From Serratia sarumanii (GTDB lineage: Bacteria > Pseudomonadota > Gammaproteobacteria > Enterobacterales > Enterobacteriaceae): DNA of 9,297 bases. The translations under genes were made by a program, and so were the position numbers. Positions 1-6,973 of the stretch are shown one piece after another. The notes beneath the pieces were generated by a model. That model saw nothing but the letters and a program-made list of their open reading frames with translations. It was not told the DNA's origin and did no database searches. Where the stretch lies: NCBI RefSeq assembly GCF_029962605.1, contig NZ_CP124752.1, forward strand, positions 1 through 9,297, given 5' to 3'. Position 1 is the first letter of the stretch; every line of letters begins with the position of its first letter.

Positions 1-957
1 ATGGCTGAATTGGTAGTATTCAAAGCAAACGAGCTTGCGGTTAGTCGTTATGACCTAACAGAGCACGAAACGAAACTAATCCTGTTTTGTGTTGCAAAGC
101 TAAACCCTACATTAGAAACACCAGATGAAACTGAACGAACGGTTAAATTTTCATGCTCCGAATATTCTTCATTTATGGGGATAAGTTATGAGAATGCGTG
201 GGGGCGATTAAATACATCAACACGAGAGTTATTTAAGCGGTCTATTGAATTAATATATCCAACAGGTGCTGTATCTATGCGTGTTTTTAATTGGGCTGAA
301 TATGCAGAGTTCAATAGGGAAACACAAGAGGTAACTTTAGTTTTTAGTAAATATATAATCCCATTGCTATTTCACCTAAAGAGATTCATTAAATACAACC
401 TCGAGCATGTTAAGTCCTTTGAAAATAAATACTCAATGCGCATTTATGAATGGCTGCTAAAAGAACTAACGCAAAGAAAAACACATAAAGCCAATATTTC
501 AATAAGCATTGATGAGTTTAAATTCATGCTAATGTTAGAAAAAAGCTACCCAGAATATAAATTACTAAATCATTGGGTTTTAAAACCAATTGCAAAAGAT
601 TTAAATACCTATAGCAATATAAAACTATCTATTGATAAGCGCGGTCGTCCTGCTGATACGCTGATCTTCCAAGTTGAACTGGATAAACAAATTGACCTTG
701 TGACTGAGCTAGCAAAAGAACCAATATCAAAAAAAGAAGATAACTCAATCCGTTTAACGCCTGAAAATAGTCTGCATGAGGGGCTAAAAACAACATTACA
801 TGATGCTTTAACTGCGAAAATACAACTTACTGGATTTGAAGCTAAATTCCTGAGTGACATGCAGAGTAAGTATGATCTCAACGGCTCATTTACATGGCTG
901 ACTCAAAAACAACGAGCCACGCTAGAGAAAATTTTAGCTAAGTACGGACGGAACTGA
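1..957 (+). CDS. repA: pSC101-type replication initiator (Rep_3 family)
   Basis: The 318-residue product is the plasmid's replication initiator. As a monomer it binds the iterons at 9127-9200 and, as a dimer, is expected to repress its own promoter. It is recognised by close resemblance, from memory, to pSC101 RepA (316 aa): nearly identical at residues 1-39 and from about 128 to the end (for example SFENKYSMRIYEWLLKELTQ at 139-158 and DKRGRP at 212-217), with a clearly diverged block at about 41-127. Two winged-helix domains are expected, WH1 at roughly 10-130 and WH2 at roughly 135-235, followed by a C-terminal tail. The start is the first base of the window. The upstream promoter and operator lie at the window's right end (9223-9297), so the gene is read across the circle junction; I see no strong Shine-Dalgarno. 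It is followed after 7 bases by a second gene in the same operon. Confidence 0.96.
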   Translation: MAELVVFKANELAVSRYDLTEHETKLILFCVAKLNPTLETPDETERTVKFSCSEYSSFMGISYENAWGRLNTSTRELFKRSIELIYPTGAVSMRVFNWAEYAEFNRETQEVTLVFSKYIIPLLFHLKRFIKYNLEHVKSFENKYSMRIYEWLLKELTQRKTHKANISISIDEFKFMLMLEKSYPEYKLLNHWVLKPIAKDLNTYSNIKLSIDKRGRPADTLIFQVELDKQIDLVTELAKEPISKKEDNSIRLTPENSLHEGLKTTLHDALTAKIQLTGFEAKFLSDMQSKYDLNGSFTWLTQKQRATLEKILAKYGRN

Positions 958-964
958 GGTATCT

Positions 965-1414
965 ATGGCTTTAGTATCAATAAGCGAAGCAGCCAGACTA
1001 ACTGGAAAAAGCCGCACAACAGTACAGTCATACATTAAGCAGGGAAAACTGACCAAGTGCACAGATAGCGGTGGTGCTTCAAAACTAGACACATCAGAGC
1101 TTCTACGTGTTTTCGGATCATTTACTGGTCAGCAGGTTGGCAGTGAACAATCAGGCAGTACTGTGCAGCATTTGGCAGGCGATTTTGTGCAGTTACCTGA
1201 CCAGAATTTGCTACATGAAAACTATGCCTTAAAAGCTGAAATAGAACTCGTAAAGGCATTGCTGCGTGAGAAAGAGCTACTACTCGATGAAAAAGACAAA
1301 CGCAATGAGGATCTCAAACATGCTTTGCTGCTAATCGAGTCTAAACTGCCGAATACATCGGAACCAGTGACACCTCATGTGGTGAAAAAATCATGGCAAT
1401 TCTGGAAGAAATAG
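965..1414 (+). CDS. Rep-linked helix-turn-helix/coiled-coil DNA-binding protein
   Basis: This 149-residue protein begins with a helix-turn-helix resembling those of MerR-type and 'plasmid replication DNA-binding' proteins (residues 4-30, VSISEAARLTGKSRTTVQ). A likely coiled coil follows at about 84-128, rich in Leu, Glu and Lys. It ends in a basic aromatic tail, KKSWQFWKK. The same gene, with the same N-terminus and an identical tail but a variable middle, follows rep in pSC101 (from memory), and similar proteins sit beside Rep_3 genes in other plasmids. The GAGG of its ribosome binding site (956-959) overlaps the rep stop codon, 5 bases before the ATG, so it is co-transcribed with rep. Its role is not firmly known; a function in replication control or partition (as for KfrA-like proteins, which share the HTH-plus-coiled-coil plan) is inferred only. 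Confidence 0.85.
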   Translation: MALVSISEAARLTGKSRTTVQSYIKQGKLTKCTDSGGASKLDTSELLRVFGSFTGQQVGSEQSGSTVQHLAGDFVQLPDQNLLHENYALKAEIELVKALLREKELLLDEKDKRNEDLKHALLLIESKLPNTSEPVTPHVVKKSWQFWKK

Positions 1415-1555
1415 CGCTTTCAGCCGGCAAACCGGCTGAAGCCGGATCTGCGATTCTGATAACAAACTAGCAACACCAGAACAGCCCGTTTGCGGGCAGC
1501 AAAACCCGTACTTTTGGACGTTCCGGCGGGTTTTTGTGGCGAGTGGTGTTCGGGC
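1415..1555. promoter_or_regulatory. Hairpin-rich accessory region beside Xer core (psi-like)
   Basis: This non-coding stretch is almost the same as the pSC101 sequence after the rep operon (from memory). It holds several inverted repeats: TTCAGCCGG (1419-1427) with CCGGCTGAA (1432-1440), GCCCG (1484-1488) with CGGGC (1493-1497), and an outer pair AACACCA (1472-1478) with TGGTGTT (1544-1550). In pSC101 the DNA on this side of the psi core binds accessory proteins (PepA and phosphorylated ArcA) that force resolution over multimer formation. By position this stretch should do the same here; individual binding sites were not resolved. Confidence 0.55.
1501..1534 (+). terminator. Possible terminator of rep operon
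   Basis: AAAACCCG (1501-1508) pairs with CGGGTTTT (1527-1534), leaving an 18-base loop; the descending arm carries a run of five T at 1531-1535. It lies about 90 bases after the stop of the second gene. The long loop and the T run inside the stem make this weaker than the other terminators in the window. Confidence 0.4.
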
Positions 1556-1583
1556 GGTGCGCGCAAGATCCCTTATGTTAAAT
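1556..1583 (+). other. psi: XerC/XerD recombination core site (psi/dif-like)
   Basis: An 11-bp XerC arm GGTGCGCGCAA (1556-1566), a 6-bp centre GATCCC (1567-1572) and an 11-bp XerD arm TTATGTTAAAT (1573-1583) form a 28-bp core. The XerD arm is identical to that of E. coli dif, and the whole differs from the pSC101 psi core (from memory) only at the last base of the centre and the last base of the XerD arm. A 6-bp centre is typical of psi and dif (cer has 8). The site resolves plasmid multimers. Similarity to pSC101 stops at its right edge, where the cargo begins. Confidence 0.85.
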
Positions 1584-1699
1584 ACCACATGTTTGGTGCA
1601 TTTTTTCCGCAACTGCATCAGTAGTATCGATGTCAGGTTCCAGCACAGGACGCTATGCCATACAATAATTTCAATCTCTAACAGTCATAAGGCCATGAC
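1584..1699 (+). promoter_or_regulatory. Leader/promoter region of the type III R-M operon
   Basis: This 116-base leader separates the Xer core from mod. The best -10 candidate is TACAAT (1661-1666, five of six consensus bases). The hexamer 17 bases upstream, TTCCAG (1638-1643), is a poor -35 match, so the promoter may be weak or activator-dependent. A short AAGG (1689-1692) sits 7 bases before the mod ATG. No clear operator palindrome or controller-protein box was seen. Confidence 0.3.
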
Positions 1700-3697
1700 A
1701 TGCAGACCGAATTAATCAAAGAACTGAACAAGGTTTTAAAAGCGTTTCCGCAATTCTGGAACGGAGAGGAATTACACCGTTCAATGGTGAGTGATGCCAT
1801 TAGTCAAAAACAGCCAGAAATCATCAAGGCACTGGTCGCTAATGAAAAAATACGTTCTGTCTACGGTTCAGATATTGACGGCATTTTAATTTTCGATTTT
1901 GATAAGCTATGTAGCTTATTAAAGTATAAGGAATACTGGGCTAATAGCTTTACTAAATACCGTAATAAAGTTGGCTTAACCAGTAATGGAAAATATCTCG
2001 ATTACAACTCTGACGTGGTGCTGGATTTTCCTTTTAAGGATTGCGTGCTTGAAGGTGGAATGACAAAAGAAGAAATTGGAAAAAGTGAAGTATATTACAA
2101 TGATATAATTGCAAAGGATGAAATAGATAACCTTCTATCTCCAAAGATTTTTTCTTCTGTAAAAAGGCATTCTGAGGGAGATGTTTCTGACAAGATACTG
2201 TCATTTGAGGAAGATGATAATATCTTACTGAAAGGAAATAACCTGATAGCACTGCATTGTCTTAAAAAAAAATTCATTAACTCAGTTAACTTAATATATA
2301 TAGATCCGCCGTACAATACTGGAAATGATGGGTTTAGGTATAACGACAAATTTAATCGTGCCACTTGGCTTACCTTCATGAAAAACAGACTATCAGTAGC
2401 AAAAGAACTATTGAGCGATGATGGTATAATATTCGTGCAATGTGACGACAAAGAGCATTCTTCTTTAAGACTGTTAATGGATAGTGTTTTTGGTAGAGAT
2501 AACTTTCTAAATAATATAGTAGTTAAAACATCCGATCCTTCAGGACTGAAGGTAGTAAACCCATCACCATATTCCCAAACTGAATACTTATTAATGTTCT
2601 GCAAGGATAGGAGTAAATATAAATATATACCTCAGTTTGTGAAAAGTTCTTACGACCAATCGTACGGAAGATTCATAAAAAATGTAAACGATGATCATGA
2701 GGCTTGGGTTACATGCTCTTTAAGTGAATATTTTGCTAATTACAAGGGTTTTAATAACGTTAAGGAAGCAAGAGAAAAACTGGGGCGCTTAGATTTCGAT
2801 GAGGAGATAGCTCAGTTCGCCATTGAAAATTCGGACTCTGTTTATCAAGCAACTGCAATAAGCAACGCAGCTGGGAAAAAAATCGTAGCGGCTCGGGATG
2901 AGTCTAAAAAAAATCCAGGTAAGATTTATAAAGTAGAAAGAGATAACGACAATATATACATTATTAATGGCAGGCAAATATACTTTTACTCTAACAAGGT
3001 TAAAAATATAAATGGTGAGCTGACACCTACAATATTATTGACTAATTTATGGGTTGATATTCCTTGGAATGGTATCGCAAATGAAGGAGATGCTATTTTC
3101 AAAAATGGTAAAAAACCTGAAAAACTGCTTCAGCGATGTATAGATTCATGTACGAAAAAGGGAGACCTAGTTTTAGATTTCCACTTAGGCAGCGGAACAA
3201 CTGCCGCAGTAGCACATAAAATGGGCCGTCGTTATATCGGCATTGAGCAAATGGATTACATCAACGAAATTACTGTACCACGTCTACAAAAAGTCATTGA
3301 AGGTGAGCAAGGTGGTATATCCAAAGACGTAGGATGGCAGGGGGGAGGGAGTTTCGTCTACGCCGAACTGATGGAGCTGAACGCCTATTTCGTGCATGAA
3401 ATCCAAAAAGCGCAATCCAATGAAGAACTAGAAGAGCTCTTTGCTGTGATGAAAACAGAGGCGCACCTCAATTATCAGGTGGCACTGGAAAACGTCCTGT
3501 CTGCTGAATACGAAGTGGACGGTATTTTCCGCAAGGTCGCCTTCAGCGAGCTGGAATTGCATGAGCAGAAGCAGCTCCTGATTGAAATCCTCGATAAAAA
3601 TCAGCTCTATGTGAACGCTTCCGATATGGATGACAGTGACCTGAACATCTCAGAGAGCGATAAAGCCTTTACCCGCAGCTTCTACGGAATGGAGTAA
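1700..3697 (+). CDS. mod: Type III restriction-modification DNA methyltransferase (Mod)
   Basis: The 665-residue Mod subunit methylates adenine (N6) on one strand of the recognition site using S-adenosylmethionine, and gives the Mod-Res complex its sequence specificity. Motif IV, DPPYNTG, is at residues 202-208, and the AdoMet-binding motif I, DFHLGSGTT, at 493-501. Having DPPY before FxGxG is the beta-class order of type III Mod proteins. The stretch between, roughly 275-440, should hold the target recognition domain; the target sequence cannot be read from it. The N-terminal part (CVLEGGMTKEEIG near 115-127) is conserved in this Mod subgroup. Length fits the family (EcoP15I Mod is about 644 aa). 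The ATG at 1700 has AAGG 7 bases upstream; the ATG at 1695 leads out of frame. Base composition is strikingly AT-rich through the first three quarters, then rises near 3340 to resemble res. Runs of A9, A7 and A8 occur at 2264-2272, 2876-2882 and 2906-2913. Confidence 0.95.
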   Translation: MQTELIKELNKVLKAFPQFWNGEELHRSMVSDAISQKQPEIIKALVANEKIRSVYGSDIDGILIFDFDKLCSLLKYKEYWANSFTKYRNKVGLTSNGKYLDYNSDVVLDFPFKDCVLEGGMTKEEIGKSEVYYNDIIAKDEIDNLLSPKIFSSVKRHSEGDVSDKILSFEEDDNILLKGNNLIALHCLKKKFINSVNLIYIDPPYNTGNDGFRYNDKFNRATWLTFMKNRLSVAKELLSDDGIIFVQCDDKEHSSLRLLMDSVFGRDNFLNNIVVKTSDPSGLKVVNPSPYSQTEYLLMFCKDRSKYKYIPQFVKSSYDQSYGRFIKNVNDDHEAWVTCSLSEYFANYKGFNNVKEAREKLGRLDFDEEIAQFAIENSDSVYQATAISNAAGKKIVAARDESKKNPGKIYKVERDNDNIYIINGRQIYFYSNKVKNINGELTPTILLTNLWVDIPWNGIANEGDAIFKNGKKPEKLLQRCIDSCTKKGDLVLDFHLGSGTTAAVAHKMGRRYIGIEQMDYINEITVPRLQKVIEGEQGGISKDVGWQGGGSFVYAELMELNAYFVHEIQKAQSNEELEELFAVMKTEAHLNYQVALENVLSAEYEVDGIFRKVAFSELELHEQKQLLIEILDKNQLYVNASDMDDSDLNISESDKAFTRSFYGME

Positions 3698-3701
3698 CGG
3701 C

Positions 3702-6338
3702 ATGGCGAAGAAACCGAAGTCAGTTGGCAGCGAGAAGCTGCTGTTTAACAAGCTCAGACAGTTCGATGAGCCGGGGCTGTTTCACGATAACTACCAGACG
3801 CCGGACTACATTCAGGCGAACCTGAAGGATGCCCTGCGCCCGTACCAGCACGGGGCGCTGCGCTACCTGCATTACACGCAGCGCAGGCAGGAAGAGGCGC
3901 TTCTGCATTACCGGCATCTGCTGTTTCACATGGCAACCGGTGCAGGGAAAACGATGGTGATGGCGGGGACGATACTCTATCTGTTTAAAGAGTACGGGTA
4001 TCAGAACTTCATCTTCTTCGTGCATACCGACGCGATTATCCAGAAAACCCGCGAGAACCTGCTCAACCCGCAGTCGCCGAAGTACCTGTTCAGTCAGGAA
4101 CTGGAAATCGACGGGGAGAAAATCACCATCGCACCGGTGGAGACGTTCCCATCTGCGCCTGAGAGCAACACGATTTACCTCAAGCTCTCAACCATCCATA
4201 AGATGCACGACGAGCTGAACAGCTATCGTGAGAACAGCATCACTTACGAGGATTTGAAGGAAATCCCGCTCGTGCTGCTCGGTGACGAGGCGCATCACTT
4301 CAACGCCGGCACCAAAGCGAAAGGCAAGTCAAAGACCTCACCGGAAAACGAGGAGCAGACCTGGGAGCGCACGATTGAGAACGTTCTCGCTCTGCGGCCG
4401 GATAACCGCCTGTTCGAGTTTACCGCCACCATTGACCTGGCGAATAAAGATATCGGGAATAAATACCGTGACAGAGTGGTGTATCAGTATGACCTGAAAC
4501 AGTTCATGTCAGACGGTTACTCGAAAAAGGTCATGCTGCTGGAAGCGAATCAGAACGACGGCGACAAGATGCTCGATGCCGTGCTGTTAAGCCAGTACCG
4601 CAAACTGGTGGCGGCGGATAACGGCATCACCGGCTTCAAACCGGTTATTCTGTTCAAGTCGAACAAGATTACGATATCGAAGGCAAAGCAGGAGGCGTTT
4701 TCGCAACTGATTGCGGCAATGACGCCTGAGAGCGTCAGACGCCATCTGGCGAATAAAAAAGTTCAGCTCAGCTCTGAAACCAGTATCTGGCATAAAGTGA
4801 TTCAGCGTTACGCTGGCAGCGATTTAGTGACGGTTATCGGGCAGATCCAGGAGGACTTCAACGACTTCAACCTGCTTAATGTGAATAAGTCAGACCTGCT
4901 GGAAGAAAACCCCGTTCTGCTGAACACGCTGGAAGAAGTCGATAATCCGGTGAGAGCCGTCTTCGCCGTGGCGAAGGTCAACGAAGGTTGGGACGTCCTC
5001 AACCTCTACGATATCGTCCGCATCAGCGAGCAGGCGAGCAGCAGCAAAACCGGCACGGACAGCGAGGCACAGCTTATCGGTCGCGGTGCACGTTACTTCC
5101 CGTTCGTGTATGACGGCAAGCGGAGCTTCACCCGCCGGTTTGATAACAGCGCGAAGGATTTGAACGTGCTGGAACAGCTGCACTACCACACCATCAATGA
5201 GCCGGCATACATCAAAACGCTGCACGCCTCCCTTGAGCAGGCGGACATTGACGTTCATCAGGACGGCGGCGGTACGATTGAGCACGCCAGACTGAAAGAG
5301 GATTTTAAAAAGTCCGCCGTGTATCAGAGCGGGAAGCTGTACTTCAACGAAGTGGAAGAGATTGAGAGCAGCAGCCGCAACTGGGAAAGCTACTCGCTGG
5401 AAACGCGCTTTGAGATACCGTATCAGACCGCCGGTGAGGAGTCGCTGGACAACCTGACGGGCGCAACAGCTGGCATAACAAAACCGGAACCCCTGGTACT
5501 GGACGAGCGTTTTTACCGTAAGGCGATGCAGAGGATCAGCTTCTACGCGCTGGATAACCTGCAACGCTTCTTCCCGAAACTGACCGGCATCCGCGAGTTC
5601 ATCCGTAGTGACGCCTTCCTGGGAAAACTGAAAATCACCGTCACCGTACCGCAGTCACTGGATTTTTCCACCGTACCGGCAAAAGAGAAACTGCAACTGC
5701 TGGAAACCGTTCTGCTGCGTATCTCAGAGAACGTGCGCCGTAATGACCAGAAGGTGAAAGGCACGTACCGCTTTATCAGCCAGCCAGTGAAAGAGGTGAT
5801 TAAAGACTACAGCCTGCACATTGACCCGTCGGTCATTATTAACCAGAAAATCACCGCCGCACCCACCATCGGTAAAAGATGGTACGTGTACGATAACGCG
5901 ATACTGAATCAGCTTGAGCACCGTCTGGTGAAAACGCTGGAAGGTTTTATGCCGAAGCTCAGAGCACGTTACGACGATATTTACGTGCTGCGTAACGACG
6001 AGCAGTCAACGCGCTTTAAGCTCACGGAGTTCGGCGGCGTGCGCGGCTTTATGCCGGACTTCATCATGATACTGACGCGCCATGCGGATAATGCTTACTG
6101 GCAGGTCTTCCTTGAGCCGAAAGGGGATGACCGTCTGCTGGATGACGCATGGAAAGAGCGGATGCTCGAAACCCTGAATGACAGGGAGCGCATTGTGATT
6201 GATGAAAATGAGGACGTCAGGCTGGTCGGAATTAAATTCTTTGCCAACAGTCAGATGGACGCCTTCGTCAGCGACATGCAAAACCGGCTGAATGAGGGCG
6301 AATCGCTGGAAACCGCTTCGCTCTCCCTGCCGCTGTAA
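3702..6338 (+). CDS. res: Type III restriction endonuclease/helicase subunit (Res)
   Basis: The 878-residue Res subunit joins Mod to cut DNA carrying unmethylated sites, using ATP hydrolysis to communicate between sites. Superfamily-2 helicase motifs appear in order: Walker A MATGAGKT (77-84, Lys83), DEAH (195-198), TAT (241-243), NEGWDV (427-432) and QLIGRGAR (457-464). The C-terminal nuclease shows the PD...ExK pattern: Pro785-Asp786 followed by Glu805-Pro806-Lys807. All expected motifs are present, so the enzyme looks intact; it is somewhat shorter than EcoP15I Res (about 970 aa). The gene starts 4 bases after the mod stop, and its GGAG (3691-3694) lies in the last mod codons, so translation is probably coupled to mod. 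It is more GC-rich than mod (60% in 4381-4440). Transcription ends at the hairpin at 6351-6375. Confidence 0.95.
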   Translation: MAKKPKSVGSEKLLFNKLRQFDEPGLFHDNYQTPDYIQANLKDALRPYQHGALRYLHYTQRRQEEALLHYRHLLFHMATGAGKTMVMAGTILYLFKEYGYQNFIFFVHTDAIIQKTRENLLNPQSPKYLFSQELEIDGEKITIAPVETFPSAPESNTIYLKLSTIHKMHDELNSYRENSITYEDLKEIPLVLLGDEAHHFNAGTKAKGKSKTSPENEEQTWERTIENVLALRPDNRLFEFTATIDLANKDIGNKYRDRVVYQYDLKQFMSDGYSKKVMLLEANQNDGDKMLDAVLLSQYRKLVAADNGITGFKPVILFKSNKITISKAKQEAFSQLIAAMTPESVRRHLANKKVQLSSETSIWHKVIQRYAGSDLVTVIGQIQEDFNDFNLLNVNKSDLLEENPVLLNTLEEVDNPVRAVFAVAKVNEGWDVLNLYDIVRISEQASSSKTGTDSEAQLIGRGARYFPFVYDGKRSFTRRFDNSAKDLNVLEQLHYHTINEPAYIKTLHASLEQADIDVHQDGGGTIEHARLKEDFKKSAVYQSGKLYFNEVEEIESSSRNWESYSLETRFEIPYQTAGEESLDNLTGATAGITKPEPLVLDERFYRKAMQRISFYALDNLQRFFPKLTGIREFIRSDAFLGKLKITVTVPQSLDFSTVPAKEKLQLLETVLLRISENVRRNDQKVKGTYRFISQPVKEVIKDYSLHIDPSVIINQKITAAPTIGKRWYVYDNAILNQLEHRLVKTLEGFMPKLRARYDDIYVLRNDEQSTRFKLTEFGGVRGFMPDFIMILTRHADNAYWQVFLEPKGDDRLLDDAWKERMLETLNDRERIVIDENEDVRLVGIKFFANSQMDAFVSDMQNRLNEGESLETASLSLPL

Positions 6339-6350
6339 TTCACGACAACA

Positions 6351-6375
6351 ATAACGGCGCAATGTGCGCCGTTAT
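6351..6375 (+). terminator. Terminator of mod-res, between convergent genes
   Basis: ATAACGGCGCA (6351-6361) and TGCGCCGTTAT (6365-6375) form a perfect 11-bp stem with a 3-base loop, 12 bases after the res stop. On the plus strand a T-rich tract (6377-6386, including six consecutive T) follows, so it should terminate mod-res. For the minus-strand mobilisation operon the same hairpin comes right after the stop codon but lacks a good T run on that side, so termination there is less sure. Confidence 0.85.
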
Positions 6376-6376
6376 G

Positions 6377-6961
6377 TTATTTTTTGATAATCATCCAGGT
6401 ATTCTCTTTATCACCATACGTAGCTCGGGTGTCCACCTTAACGCAGGGCTTTCCGTCACAACGCGATATATCAGCCAGCGGGGCTTTCTTCTGCCAGACC
6501 GCTTCCATCCGTTGCATTTCAGCAATCTGGCTGTACCCGTCATTCATAAACCACGTAAATGCCGTCACGCAGGCAGCCATGACGAAAAATATCGTCAGCA
6601 CGAGATAAATCGCGGATTTCCACGTATAGCGCGACATCTCGCGTCGCATTTCATGGATCATCGCCTTCGCCGTATCGGTAGCCTGATTAAGCGCTTCTGT
6701 CGCCGGTTTCTGCTGTGCTAATCCGGCTTGTTTCAGCTCTTTCTCAACCTGAATGAGCGCGGCATGAACAGATTGCCTGACGGTTTCAGTCATATTACCG
6801 GACGCGCTGTCCAGCTCACGAATGAGCCTGCTCAGCGTGTCACTCTGCTGCTGTAATTGTGCTGAGGCGTCCTGAAACTGCTCAGTCAGAGAGGTAACAC
6901 GCTTTTCCAGCGCCTGATGATGCCCGATGAGGGCAGCGATTTGTTTAATTTCGTCGCTCAT
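6377..6961 (-). CDS. MobB-like mobilisation membrane protein
   Basis: This 194-residue protein has a long, probably coiled-coil N-terminal part (about 1-110, with heptad-like EKRVTSLTEQFQDASAQLQQ), one membrane segment (about 117-139, IYLVLTIFFVMAACVTAF) and a C-terminal domain of about 55 residues with Cys168 and Cys173. The basic stretch RREMSRYTWK just before the membrane segment predicts an N-in, C-out orientation, putting the Cys pair in the periplasm. It lies 12 bases after mobA with a good AGGA ribosome site, so the two form one operon. Its plan recalls MobB of RSF1010/R1162, a membrane protein that helps deliver the relaxase to the type IV secretion channel, but RSF1010 MobB is shorter and I do not see close sequence similarity. 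The role is therefore inferred from context and topology. Confidence 0.8.
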   Translation of the reverse strand: MSDEIKQIAALIGHHQALEKRVTSLTEQFQDASAQLQQQSDTLSRLIRELDSASGNMTETVRQSVHAALIQVEKELKQAGLAQQKPATEALNQATDTAKAMIHEMRREMSRYTWKSAIYLVLTIFFVMAACVTAFTWFMNDGYSQIAEMQRMEAVWQKKAPLADISRCDGKPCVKVDTRATYGDKENTWMIIKK

Positions 6962-6973
6962 GAAAAATCCTGT

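Noticed and set aside
1695..1715. A six-codon reading frame (ATG at 1695, TAA at 1713) overlapping the mod start, possibly a regulatory leader peptide.
   Set aside because: The only Shine-Dalgarno-like bases (1689-1692) are too close to this ATG and well placed for the mod ATG at 1700.
4890..5564. Long open frame of 224 codons on the minus strand inside res.
   Set aside because: It lies wholly opposite res, which has all its motifs in the plus frame; such frames are common opposite GC-richer genes, and the product resembles no family I know.
6372..6382. TTATGTTATTT matches 9 of 11 bases of a XerD arm at the right border of the cargo, hinting at a second Xer site.
   Set aside because: No XerC arm is found at the needed 6- to 8-base distance; the sequence is explained by the terminator stem and T tract.
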